DNA from: Bog-473 sp963763575
GTDB taxonomy: Bacteria > Actinomycetota > Acidimicrobiia > Acidimicrobiales > RAAP-2
Direction of reading: 5' to 3'
Length of the DNA: 64,000 nucleotides
NCBI GenBank assembly: GCA_963763575.1
Contig: CAVXPD010000004.1
Coordinates: forward strand, 620,001 to 684,000
Part shown: positions 1-8,291 of the stretch, piece after piece
Layout of the letters: each line of letters opens with the position of its first letter
Position numbering within the stretch: the stretch's first letter is position 1
Made by a program: the position numbers and the translations under genes
The notes under the pieces: generated by a model
The model's database searches: none
What the model was told of the DNA's origin: nothing
What the model saw: the letters and a program-made list of their open reading frames with translations, nothing else

Positions 1-1
1 G

Positions 2-559
2 GCAGAGGCGGCTGCAGCAGCAGCTGCGGCAGCCGCCGCCCAAAAGCAGGCCGCCGCTCAGGCCGCCGCCAAGCAGCAGGCTGCCGCTCAATCCGCCGCT
101 CAATCCGCCGCTCAATCCGCCTCGCAGGGAGCCGCCCCGGCATCGCCGGCCGCCGCTCCGACGACGTCGTTGGCGGCTGTGAATACGCCCCCGCCGCCAA
201 GTGCGTCGGGTGGTGCCGGGGCCGTCCAGGCGGCCGAGAGCCAGCTCGGCGTCCCCTACGTCTGGGGCGGCGAGACGCCCGGCGTCGGCTTCGACTGCTC
301 GGGCCTGACCGCCTGGGCATGGGGCCAGGTGGGGGTTTCCCTGCCGCACTACTCCGGCGCCCAGATGGCCGATTCCGCGCCGGTGCCGGTCAGCGACCTC
401 CAACCGGGCGACCTCCTCTTCTACGGGCCTGGCGGATCCGACCACGTGGCGATGTACGTCGGCGGGGGCTCCATGATCGAGGCGCCCTACACCGGTGCCT
501 CCGTGTGGATCACCGGGCTGCGCCTGGGCGACGGCTTCGTCGGCGCCGGCCGGCCCTAA
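2..559 (+). CDS. NlpC/P60 family cell-wall peptidase, C-terminal part
   Basis: The reading frame is already open at the left edge, so the N-terminus lies outside the window. The visible part begins with about 55 residues rich in Ala, Gln and Lys, which look like the end of a coiled coil or linker, followed by a Pro/Ala/Ser-rich spacer. The last 110 residues are an NlpC/P60 (C40) domain: the catalytic Cys sits in FDCSGLTAW and the catalytic His in SDHVAMYVGGG, followed by MIEAP. Enzymes of this family cut stem peptides of peptidoglycan (D-Glu to meso-DAP bonds) outside the membrane. The coiled-coil plus NlpC layout matches the RipA/FtsEX-activated hydrolases of actinobacteria, which is inference here because the N-terminal half is missing. 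Confidence 0.85.
   Translation, partial: AEAAAAAAAAAAAQKQAAAQAAAKQQAAAQSAAQSAAQSASQGAAPASPAAAPTTSLAAVNTPPPPSASGGAGAVQAAESQLGVPYVWGGETPGVGFDCSGLTAWAWGQVGVSLPHYSGAQMADSAPVPVSDLQPGDLLFYGPGGSDHVAMYVGGGSMIEAPYTGASVWITGLRLGDGFVGAGRP
84..120 (+). repeat. Tandem 12-nt repeat coding Ala-Gln-Ser-Ala
   Basis: Three near-perfect copies of a 12-nt unit (gccgctcaatcc) encode a repeated AAQS tetrapeptide in the linker of the NlpC/P60 protein. It is a local in-frame expansion that changes linker length. Confidence 0.7.
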
Positions 560-670
560 CGGGCGGCGCGGCCACTTCTTTCCGTCGGGCTCCAACCGGC
601 TCAAGGCCCGGCCCGGCCACTATCACTCCCCCGGCGGTCCTAACCTGGCGAGAGCCGTGCCGGCCGTGCC

Positions 671-1555
671 ATGAGACCGATCCCCGTCGACTTCCACATC
701 GGGCCCCTGCAGGTCCACACCTACGGCATCGGCCTCGCGCTCACGTTCTGGTTCGGGTTCGTGTACTTCGAACGGCGCCTGCGCAAGAACGGCTATCCCA
801 CCGACTGGTTCACACCCGTCTTCCTCTGGATCATCTTTGCCGCCGTCGTGGGCGCACGGGCGCTGCACGTGCTGACCAACCTCAGCTATTACACCGCGAA
901 CCCGGGCGACGTCTTCGCGGTCTGGCACGGCGGGCTGTCGTCGTTCGGGGGCCTGCTCTTCGCGGTGCCTACGGGGATCATTCTGACCCGGCGCCGGTGC
1001 CCCGAGCTCACCCTCGGCCGCGCCCTCGACCTCGCCGCCCCCGTCCTCCTGGCCTGCTGGGCGATCGGCCGCCTGCTCGGCCCCCAGCTGATGGTGGCCG
1101 GCGGCGGGCACGCCACGCACCAGTGGTTCGGGCTGTACTACGCCGGCCAAGTCGGCAAGCGGCTGCCCGTGCCCATCTTCCAGGCCCTGGAGGACTTCGC
1201 CGTCTTCCTGGTCCTCATCGCGATCGAACGCCGCCTCGACCGCTGGCCTGACGGCACGCGCCGTACGGGCTACCCCCCAGGCATCGTCATCGGCACCGGG
1301 ATGATCCTTTGGGGCATCGAGCGCTCCCTCGACGAGCACTTGTGGCTCGGAGAGGACGGCCGCCTCGGCTCCGACCTCGTCCAACTGGCGGGCGTGCTCC
1401 TCGTGGCCGCGGGCATCGTCGTCTTGTTGCGGACGCGGTCGCGCTGGCGCGAGTGGCTCCGCACCCACCACGCCGGAGAGCAGTCCGTGCCGCCTGGCAC
1501 TGTGGCGGATGCGGACGCCTCGGCACCGCTGGAGGACGCCGAGCGGCGGGCCTGA
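671..1555 (+). CDS. Prolipoprotein diacylglyceryl transferase-like membrane protein (divergent)
   Basis: This 294-residue polytopic protein has the overall Lgt plan: an N-terminal segment ending LQVHTYGIGLALTFW, a GARALHVLTN stretch like the first conserved Arg region, the WHGGLSSFGG loop, and a C-terminal ERSLDEHL...QLAGVLL segment. Lgt moves diacylglycerol from phosphatidylglycerol to the lipobox Cys of lipoproteins in the inner membrane. The catalytic signature does not fit: where Lgt has GRxGNFxNxE this protein reads GRLLGPQLMVAGGG, so both Asn and the Glu are absent, and the HPTxLYE-like motif reads LPVPIFQALED. It is therefore an Lgt-superfamily relative and perhaps not a functional Lgt. 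The ATG at 671 begins the conserved region. Confidence 0.75.
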   Translation: MRPIPVDFHIGPLQVHTYGIGLALTFWFGFVYFERRLRKNGYPTDWFTPVFLWIIFAAVVGARALHVLTNLSYYTANPGDVFAVWHGGLSSFGGLLFAVPTGIILTRRRCPELTLGRALDLAAPVLLACWAIGRLLGPQLMVAGGGHATHQWFGLYYAGQVGKRLPVPIFQALEDFAVFLVLIAIERRLDRWPDGTRRTGYPPGIVIGTGMILWGIERSLDEHLWLGEDGRLGSDLVQLAGVLLVAAGIVVLLRTRSRWREWLRTHHAGEQSVPPGTVADADASAPLEDAERRA

Positions 1556-1591
1556 ACCCGTCTACTCGCCTACCGCGACGACGCCCGAGGG

Positions 1592-1774
1592 CTACTCGTC
1601 GCGCAGGTGGGAGAGACGAGCGGTCCGCGGCCTGGTGAGCTCGCCCCGGCGCTCGATGGCCAGCGCATCGCCGTCCTTGAAGATCCAGCCGACTTCGCGC
1701 CAGGGGCGAATCTCGGGGATGCCCTCGTGGTGATCAGGAGCGTGCGCCGAGGTCTCTTCCAACCTTGCGCTCAA
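1592..1774 (-). CDS. Small hypothetical protein (60 aa)
   Basis: I do not recognise this protein. The reading frame extends further upstream, but a TTG at 1774 is preceded by a strong Shine-Dalgarno-like sequence (gaggaaaggggg), so I place the start there. The product is hydrophilic, with a central segment WREVGWIFKDGDALAIERRGE that has protein-like composition, and has no membrane segment or known motif. It lies between the Lgt-like gene and another small ORF, with no obvious operon partner. It could be spurious. Confidence 0.35.
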   Translation of the reverse strand: MSARLEETSAHAPDHHEGIPEIRPWREVGWIFKDGDALAIERRGELTRPRTARLSHLRDE

Positions 1775-2039
1775 ACTGCGCCCCCTTTCCTCGACGTTCC
1801 GACCCGCCCCTCGTAGGGGAACTGCATCTGCTGCGGTCAATCCTTGCGCCGTGCTCAGGCTAGAGAACAATGCGCCCGGCGTGGTGGACCCGCCGAGCCG
1901 CACGACCCCCTGATCGCCCCCTGCACGCCGCCTGGTGAGGTCGCTAGCATGTCGCGGTATCCACCTGGGCCGGCGCGCCGTATGCGAAATTGAACACCTG
2001 GTGCGCAAGACTCGGACGTCGACGACGAGCGAGGCCGAG

Positions 2040-2339
2040 ATGAACGAGACAACCTGGACCGAGGCTGATAAGGACGCCTGGTTCGCCGCGCAGGGCGGCG
2101 CACCGACTCACGTCGTCACCTTTGAGCCCATGTACCAGATCGAGCTGTGCATCCCGCCCTGGGAGCACCCCGATCGCCACATTGCGCGTTCCGCCGTGAC
2201 CTGGGGCAAGAGCATGGGCCAGGTGCTCGACGACGACCACCTCGGTGCGGCTGCGGTGATGGCCGCCCATCACGAGGGCAATTCCCTCGAAGTGTCTTCG
2301 ACGACGGTTCCTGGGCCTCGTCTGCATCGCATCACGTAA
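2040..2339 (+). CDS. Hypothetical protein (99 aa)
   Basis: This unrecognised ORF starts at the ATG at 2040. A GC-rich third codon position runs through about residue 85 and then becomes less coding-like. Visible segments such as WTEADKDAWFAAQGG and YQIELCIPPWEHPDRH look like a small soluble protein. There is no clear ribosome binding site and no partner gene. The last 15 residues may reflect a frameshift or a degraded end. Confidence 0.4.
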   Translation: MNETTWTEADKDAWFAAQGGAPTHVVTFEPMYQIELCIPPWEHPDRHIARSAVTWGKSMGQVLDDDHLGAAAVMAAHHEGNSLEVSSTTVPGPRLHRIT

Positions 2340-2661
2340 GCCCCGGGCGCGAGTGTCCGGCGGCCTTTCCGGTCAGATCGCCCCAGGCGTGTCCACCCGC
2401 GAAGGCCGTTCATTCCTTGTGACTACATGCGCGGGCTCCCGGCAGTTTGGTTCGGTTGTATACGCGCATCGGCGACCCCATATACACCTCCAAGGAATTC
2501 CCACCTCCCTCGGCGCGAATAGAGCCGACAGTGGAGCACGCGCCGGAGCTCGCGCCGGCTGTGCGCGCAGTACACCGCGCCAGGCCGACCGTTCCTTTTC
2601 GGTTCGCGAGACGGCGGGCCTGTTTCGTCGCGGACGCCGGCAGGAAAGGCCGACGCGCCGA
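2340..2661. other. Intergenic stretch without a recognisable gene
   Basis: About 320 nt lie between the 99-aa ORF and the end of the leftward SDR gene. I see no tRNA, no convincing terminator and no repeat here. Open frames crossing it are extensions of antisense shadows. Confidence 0.5.
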
Positions 2662-3570
2662 TCAGGAATTCGGGTTCTCGCCGGAAGAGGCGTCCTGGCG
2701 CATCTGCTCGAGCCGGTCGATCAGGCCCATCCGCTCCTGCCCGATGTTGGTGTCGAGGCGCTCCGAGATCTGCTCGGGCGTCCAGCGGCCATCGGCCCAC
2801 ATGGCCCGGACCTCCGCGGGCTGGTTCCACACCGCGATCTTGGAGCCCACCACGGTGTAGATCTGGCCGGTGACGTGCTTGGCCTTGTCGCTGAGGAGGT
2901 AGACGACCATCGGGGCAACGTCTTCGGGATCGCCCATCTCGGCCAGCTCGGTGGGGACGTTGGCGGACATGCGCGTCCTCGCCACCGGCGCGATGGCGTT
3001 CGCCGTGACGCCGTAGCGATAGAGGCCGGCCGCCGCGGAGCGCACAAACGAGACGATGCCGCCCTTGGCCGCCGCGTAATTGGCCTGCGCCACGCTGCCA
3101 GTGAACGCTCCCGAGGTGAACCCGATCAGCGCGCCCCCGCCCACCTGCTTGCGCATGACGGCCGCGGCGGCCCGGAACACCGTGAAGTGGCCCTTCAGGT
3201 GTGTCGCGATGACAGCGTCCCACTCGTCCTCGGACATGTTGAACAGCATCCGCTCGCGCAGGATCCCGGCCACGGCGACGACGCCGTCGATGCGGCCGTA
3301 CCTATCGACCGCCGTGGCGATGAGCCGCTCGCCCGACTCCATCTTCGAGATGTCGTCGGCGACGGCGATCGCCTCCCCGCCCGCCTTGGTGATCTCGGCC
3401 ACCACCGCGTCGGCCACCTCGCTGCTCGGGTCCTCCCCGGCCATTCCGACCCCGTAGTCGGCGACCAGGACCTTGGCTCCCTGGTCGGCTGCGGCCAACG
3501 CGACCGCCCGCCCGATGCCGCCGCCACCGCCCGTCACCGCGACGACCTTCCCTGCGAGGAACCCTGCCAT
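2662..3570 (-). CDS. Short-chain dehydrogenase/reductase (MFE-2/17-beta-HSD-like)
   Basis: This 302-residue classical SDR has an N-terminal NAD(P) Rossmann motif TGGGGGIG (about residues 14-21), a VAGILRERM segment at the position of the NNAG motif, and the active-site block with Ser in GFTSGAFTG and YAAAK (Tyr/Lys). NAIAPVARTRM follows, as in the hydroxyacyl-CoA dehydrogenase domain of peroxisomal multifunctional enzyme 2 and in actinobacterial steroid catabolism SDRs. The likely role is oxidation of a 3-hydroxyacyl-CoA or hydroxysteroid substrate, which is inferred. The ATG at 3570 has an AGGAG upstream. It diverges from an acyl-CoA synthetase across a KstR-type palindrome, which supports a shared catabolic pathway. 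Confidence 0.88.
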   Translation of the reverse strand: MAGFLAGKVVAVTGGGGGIGRAVALAAADQGAKVLVADYGVGMAGEDPSSEVADAVVAEITKAGGEAIAVADDISKMESGERLIATAVDRYGRIDGVVAVAGILRERMLFNMSEDEWDAVIATHLKGHFTVFRAAAAVMRKQVGGGALIGFTSGAFTGSVAQANYAAAKGGIVSFVRSAAAGLYRYGVTANAIAPVARTRMSANVPTELAEMGDPEDVAPMVVYLLSDKAKHVTGQIYTVVGSKIAVWNQPAEVRAMWADGRWTPEQISERLDTNIGQERMGLIDRLEQMRQDASSGENPNS

Positions 3571-3625
3571 CGACGACGCTCCTGATCTCTCGGTGCCCGG
3601 ACCGGGCTCGGAAATTGCCTGAAGT

Positions 3626-3639
3626 TAGAACACGTTCTA
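3626..3639. promoter_or_regulatory. KstR-type operator palindrome
   Basis: The 14-nt sequence TAGAACACGTTCTA is an inverted repeat with a 2-nt centre. It fits the TNNAACNNGTTNNA operator known for KstR, the TetR-family repressor of actinobacterial steroid catabolism. It lies in the shared upstream region of the SDR and the acyl-CoA synthetase, so one bound repressor could control both directions. Confidence 0.7.
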
Positions 3640-3714
3640 GCCTGAGGTCGGCGGGGGGGCCATTTGCCCCATCCGCTCGCGGGGACGTCCGCGCCACCTC
3701 CAAGGAGACAGCAG

Positions 3715-5268
3715 ATGGGAGACCTCGGCTTCTGGGCGCTCGCCCAGGAAGACCCCGACTACCTGGCTCTCGTCACGCCCGAGGGCGACGAGGTGAAGGC
3801 CGGGGAGCTTCTCGGCCGGGCCAACCAGCTGGTGCACGCCCTCCGGGCCCAGGGCCTCGTCGTCGGCGACAGGATCGCCACCCTCCTGCCCAACGGTGCG
3901 GAAATGATCGAGCTCTACCTGGCCACCCTGCAGGCCGGCTGGTACCTGGTCCCGATCAACTTCCACCTCGTCGCGCCCGAAGTGGCGTACATCGTCGAGG
4001 ACTCCGGCGCCAAGGTCTTCGTTGCGCACGAGCGCTTCGCCGACGTCGCAGCGGCCGCTGCCGACGAGGCGGGAATGGACGCGGCGGGCCGTCTGGCGGT
4101 CGGATCGATCCCCGGTTTCGCCTCGTACGCCGAGATCCGGGATGCTCAGCCGACCACGCTGCCCAATGACCGCACGGTCGGCGACGTCATGAACTACACG
4201 TCGGGGACGACCGGGAACCCAAAGGGCATCTTCCGGAAGCTCATGGGAGTCACCCCGGAACAGGCCGCGTTGGGACTGTCGGGGCTGCTCTTCCTCTTCG
4301 GCATCCAACCGCAGGACGACAACGTCCACATCATCGGCTCGCCGCTGTACCACACGGCGGTGCTGCGCTTCGGGAGCTCGTCGCTGCACCTCGGCCATAC
4401 CGTCGTCGTCATGGACAAGTGGATACCCGAGGAGATGCTGCGCCTCATCGAGGAGCAGCGGGTCACCACCTCGCACATGGTGCCCACGCAGTTCCACCGC
4501 CTGCTCGCCCTGCCCGACGACGTGCGGGCCAAGTACGACATGTCGTCGTTGCGTCACATGATCCACGCCGCCGCGCCCTGCCCGATCGACGTGAAGCACA
4601 AGATGATCGCGTGGTGGGGCAACGCAGTCGACGAGTACTACGCCGCCAGCGAGGGCGGCGGCACCCTCGTCACCGCCGAGGAGTGGCTGCAGAAGCCGGG
4701 CACCGTGGGCAAGCCCTGGCCCATCAGCGAGATCGCCATCTTCGACGACGAGGGCAACCGCATCGAGGAGCCGGGCGTCATCGGGACGGTCTACATGTCG
4801 ATGGGCGCCGCCAACTTCGAGTACCACCACGACAGGGAGAAGACCCAGAAGAACCGCATCGGCTCCTTCTTCACGGTCGGCGACGTGGGGCTCCTCGACG
4901 AGGACGGATTCCTCTTCCTGCGCGACCGCAAGATCGACATGATCATCTCGGGGGGCGCCAACATCTACCCCGCCGAGATCGAGAACGTCCTGCTCTCCCA
5001 CCCCAAGGTGGGCGACGCGGCCGTGTTCGGCATTCCCCACGAGGACTGGGGCGAGGAGGTGAAGGCCGTCATCGAGCCGGCCGAAGGCGTCGAGCCCGGT
5101 GACGAGCTGGCCCAAGAGATCCTCTCGTTCTGCGGCGACAAGCTGGCGAAGTTCAAGACGCCCAAGACGATCGACTTCACCGACGAGATGCCTCGCGACC
5201 CCAACGGCAAGCTCTACAAGCGCAAGCTGCGCGACCCGTATTGGGAAGGGGTGCAGCGCCAGCTCTGA
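3715..5268 (+). CDS. Acyl-CoA synthetase (AMP-forming, FadD-like)
   Basis: This 517-residue adenylate-forming ligase activates a carboxylic acid to acyl-AMP and then acyl-CoA. The phosphate-binding loop NYTSGTTGNPKGI is near residues 159-171, the A5-type motif is EYYAASEGGG, the hinge region is GDVGLLDEDGFLFLRDR followed by SGGANIYPAEIE, and the C-terminal catalytic Lys lies in NGKLYKRKL. The frame is open upstream, but the ATG at 3715 has an AAGGAG 7 nt before it. Divergence from an SDR and the KstR-type site between them suggest a steroid side-chain or fatty-acid substrate; the exact substrate cannot be told from sequence. Confidence 0.92.
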   Translation: MGDLGFWALAQEDPDYLALVTPEGDEVKAGELLGRANQLVHALRAQGLVVGDRIATLLPNGAEMIELYLATLQAGWYLVPINFHLVAPEVAYIVEDSGAKVFVAHERFADVAAAAADEAGMDAAGRLAVGSIPGFASYAEIRDAQPTTLPNDRTVGDVMNYTSGTTGNPKGIFRKLMGVTPEQAALGLSGLLFLFGIQPQDDNVHIIGSPLYHTAVLRFGSSSLHLGHTVVVMDKWIPEEMLRLIEEQRVTTSHMVPTQFHRLLALPDDVRAKYDMSSLRHMIHAAAPCPIDVKHKMIAWWGNAVDEYYAASEGGGTLVTAEEWLQKPGTVGKPWPISEIAIFDDEGNRIEEPGVIGTVYMSMGAANFEYHHDREKTQKNRIGSFFTVGDVGLLDEDGFLFLRDRKIDMIISGGANIYPAEIENVLLSHPKVGDAAVFGIPHEDWGEEVKAVIEPAEGVEPGDELAQEILSFCGDKLAKFKTPKTIDFTDEMPRDPNGKLYKRKLRDPYWEGVQRQL

Positions 5269-5298
5269 GGCGTCCGCCGCCCGAACGCCAACCTGTGG

Positions 5299-7614
5299 TC
5301 AGTTGGCCACGGTCACCGAGATCGGAGGGGAGACTCCCTTGGCGCCGGCGGCGTCGAAGGCCTGGCTCCGCAGTGCGTAGGTGCCGTTGGGCACGGTCGT
5401 GCTGTTCCAAGAAGCCAGCCAGCCGTAGACGGTCTGCACCGCGGTGGCGACGACCGCACTGTGCAGTTTCCCACCCGTGAGAGTGAACGCGACCTTGGTC
5501 ACCTTCCCGATGTCAGACGCCGACGCGTCCAGGGTCACCGAGGATCCCGACACCGAAGATGCGTTGGATGGTTCCACGACGGCCGTGGCGGGGACGTTGT
5601 GGACGGTGATCGTCACCGGGGCGCTGTAGGCCACGTTGCCGGCCGCGTCGGTGACCTCGCTCTGCAGCGTGTAGGTGCCGGTGGGCACGCTTGACGTCTG
5701 CCAGGGGGCGATCCAGCCGTCGATGGTCGGGGTCGTCGCCGTCGCGATCACCGCGTCGCTCAGCGACCCTCCGGTCAGGAGGAATTGGACGTTGCTGATC
5801 GGAGAGGCGGAGTCAGACGCCGAGGCGTCGAGCGTCGTTGGCCCGGCCACCGTGGCGGCTGCCTTGGGCAAGACGACGGACGTGACCGGGTTCGGGTACC
5901 CGACGCTCGGCGTCCAGCTCACCCGGCACTGGCTCGCGCCCTTCTCTTGGACGGCGAAGTGCAGCACGGCGCCGGCGTTGACGCTGATCCCGTCGAGGTC
6001 TGCGTTCACGCCCACGTCGTCGCCCGCCCCGATGGCCGTGGGGCCCCAGATCGGCGTCGACGAGCCGTTCTTCGTGATCTCGGCCGTGGCCCCCGACGCG
6101 CAGGTGGGATCGCTCATCAAGACCCGGCCCCGGATGCTCAGGGTCCCGGTGGCCGGTGCGGTCCACGAGCGCGCCACCCACGAGGTCGTCGTCGAGGGCG
6201 GCAGCTCCTCGAAGTTGCTCACGAAGCCGCCGCCCGTCCCCCCAGTCCTCCACTCCTGGTCCAGCGAGTTCACCCAGGTGCAGCCGGTGAGCTTCGTCCA
6301 GGTCGAGCCGCTGGTACTCGACTGATACGACCACTGGTTCGCACCCTGGGTGCTGCAGCTGAACCCGTTGGCGGCGTAGAAGATGTTGTCCGGGCCGCTG
6401 GCGTCGATGTTGTTGGACTGGGTGAATCCATCGAAGTTGGCCATTTTGTGCATGACTTCGAATCCACCTGTCGGTGCCGGCGCGTTGTAGAGATTGCCGG
6501 TGATGGAACCCGTTGCCTGAACCCAACCCGACTGCCACTCATCGGTCCAGATCTGACCGTGCTGGGGGTAGCCGGTGGTCCTCGTGTAGGTGCCATTCTC
6601 CGAGAGGACGTTCCCCGAAATGTCGAGATTCGCGATGGGGGGTTTGTGATCGAGGACCTCTATTCCCGGTCCTGCATTGTTCGCGATGTAATCGTCCTCG
6701 ATGCTGATTCCGGTGTCAGGAGCGGTATTCGGCTCCAAGTCGATCCCAGATAGGTCGACGACCTCTTGCGGTACGTCGACGATGATGTCGTTGACGAACG
6801 TGATGTTCGAGTCGCCGTCGAGAAAGTTGGCCGTCGATCCTGCCGGTTGGTGGCAGTCACCGTCGTATTGCGATTCGGAGTTCTCGACAATGACGTCTGA
6901 CGCGCCTGAACCGAGTCCCCAATTCGTCTCCCCGCAGTTGGTGTAGGTGTAGAGCCGGTTCACGATGACATCGGAGACTCCGCCCAGGAGCAACGTCGAT
7001 CCCGGACAAGTAGTCGAGACCTGGCAACCGAGCGTATTCGACGCTCCCGTGACGTCCTGCACGAGGATGTTGCTGGCAATGCCCGTGACCGCTCCACCCG
7101 GCGACTGGATGCCCTCGGCGTTGCCCGTCAGAGACAAGTCCAAGAAGCGGTAGCCGGTTTGGTTGGTGACGTCGTTGATCAAGATGCCGGCTTCGGAGTC
7201 CTCGAGGGTGAGGCCCTCGACCTGGACGTAGCTGTCGTTGTAGAGCTCGATTCCGACGAAGCTGGTGTTGTCCTGCCCGTCGATGATCGGTGCGGCGCCT
7301 GAGCCATACGAGCCGACGGTCACGTAGCTCGACGAGGTCCCGGATCCTCTGAGGAGCATTCCCGTCGTGAAGGTGTCCCCGCTCTTGAGCAGGATCTGGT
7401 CCCCCGGCTGGGAGGTCATGGTGTTGACGACGCTGAAGTCGCACCATGGCGAGGCCCCGGTACCAGCTCCGGGACAGGGAGCCGTGTTGTCCACGTAGTA
7501 GGTGGTGGGAGACGCACTTCCTGCGGTCACCGCAGGGACCGCGAGGAGCCCGACGACGAGGCAGAGAGCCGATCCGAGAAGGATCGTGCGCCTCGGAACA
7601 CGCACTCCAGACAT
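5299..7614 (-). CDS. Secreted right-handed beta-helix protein with two Ig-like repeats
   Basis: This 771-residue protein has a signal peptide: RR near the N-terminus, a hydrophobic LLGSALCLVVGLLAV core, and AGSASPTTYYVD after cleavage. The next 400 residues show the short Asn/Gly/Val-rich turns of a pectate-lyase-like parallel beta helix (for example ILINDVTNQTGYRFLDLSLTG), the fold of many extracellular polysaccharide-binding or -cleaving proteins. A middle domain of about 150 residues is followed by two tandem copies of a roughly 97-residue Ig-like module (about 578-674 and 675-771), each with LDASASD, LTGG, a W-rich turn and GTY.L.S. I see no catalytic signature, so enzyme activity is uncertain. 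It stands alone between convergent and divergent neighbours. Confidence 0.82.
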   Translation of the reverse strand: MSGVRVPRRTILLGSALCLVVGLLAVPAVTAGSASPTTYYVDNTAPCPGAGTGASPWCDFSVVNTMTSQPGDQILLKSGDTFTTGMLLRGSGTSSSYVTVGSYGSGAAPIIDGQDNTSFVGIELYNDSYVQVEGLTLEDSEAGILINDVTNQTGYRFLDLSLTGNAEGIQSPGGAVTGIASNILVQDVTGASNTLGCQVSTTCPGSTLLLGGVSDVIVNRLYTYTNCGETNWGLGSGASDVIVENSESQYDGDCHQPAGSTANFLDGDSNITFVNDIIVDVPQEVVDLSGIDLEPNTAPDTGISIEDDYIANNAGPGIEVLDHKPPIANLDISGNVLSENGTYTRTTGYPQHGQIWTDEWQSGWVQATGSITGNLYNAPAPTGGFEVMHKMANFDGFTQSNNIDASGPDNIFYAANGFSCSTQGANQWSYQSSTSGSTWTKLTGCTWVNSLDQEWRTGGTGGGFVSNFEELPPSTTTSWVARSWTAPATGTLSIRGRVLMSDPTCASGATAEITKNGSSTPIWGPTAIGAGDDVGVNADLDGISVNAGAVLHFAVQEKGASQCRVSWTPSVGYPNPVTSVVLPKAAATVAGPTTLDASASDSASPISNVQFLLTGGSLSDAVIATATTPTIDGWIAPWQTSSVPTGTYTLQSEVTDAAGNVAYSAPVTITVHNVPATAVVEPSNASSVSGSSVTLDASASDIGKVTKVAFTLTGGKLHSAVVATAVQTVYGWLASWNSTTVPNGTYALRSQAFDAAGAKGVSPPISVTVAN

Positions 7615-7772
7615 TCAGCCGCTCCCCTTCGCCACCGATCGGATGACCCGAGGCAGCATAATCCCGGCCGCGACACCCGAAATTGGCCGCGCGGCTGTGT
7701 GACAGCACACTGAACACGCTGAAAATTGCAAATTTGCTGCAACAGTTCGGCGAGATTCCCCGCCACCCCCCG

Positions 7773-8270
7773 ATGCATGCTGGTCTCATGGAGGAGGACG
7801 AGTCGACGCTTCGGGTGGAGCCGGCGGGGTCCGGCGCGATCTGCCGCGGGATTCTCGCCATGCTCCCCACGTGGTTCGGGATCCCTGAGTCAGTCGCCGA
7901 CTACGTCGCCAAGGCAGACACCAACCCGACAGTGGTCGCGTCGGCGGAGGGCGATGACGTTGGGCTCCTCACCCTGGTCACCCACACCCCCTATGCGGCG
8001 GAGGTGTACGTCATGGGGGTGCTCCCCGCCTACCACCGCCAAGGGATCGGCCGGGCCATGCTCGAACGGGCGGAGGCCTGGTTGTCCGAACGCGACATCG
8101 AGTACCTGCAAGTCAAGACGCTGAGCCCGCGTCACCCCGACCCGGGGTACGCCAAGACCCGGGCCTTCTACCTGGCCTGCGGGTTCCGTCCGCTCGAGGA
8201 ATTCCGTGGGCTGTGGGGCGCCGACCAGCCGGCGCTCCAACTGATCAAGGCGCTCTCACGCCCTACATGA
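7773..8270 (+). CDS. GNAT family N-acetyltransferase
   Basis: This is a 165-residue single-domain GNAT protein. The acetyl-CoA-binding motif A reads VMGVLPAYHRQGIGRAMLERAEAW, and the C-terminal motif B region carries KTRAFYLACGFRPLEEF, the usual Tyr/Phe-rich end of the fold. The substrate is unknown. The frame is open further upstream, but the ATGs at 7773 and 7788 give the expected length; neither has a good Shine-Dalgarno, so the start is uncertain. The last few bases approach the convergent sigma-factor locus. Confidence 0.85.
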   Translation: MHAGLMEEDESTLRVEPAGSGAICRGILAMLPTWFGIPESVADYVAKADTNPTVVASAEGDDVGLLTLVTHTPYAAEVYVMGVLPAYHRQGIGRAMLERAEAWLSERDIEYLQVKTLSPRHPDPGYAKTRAFYLACGFRPLEEFRGLWGADQPALQLIKALSRPT

Positions 8271-8291
8271 GCTGCAGCCGACGGCCCACGC

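Noticed and set aside
2353..3585. 410-aa plus-strand open frame
   Set aside because: It is antisense to the SDR gene, is Arg/His-rich and lacks any recognisable domain, so it is a GC-rich shadow frame.
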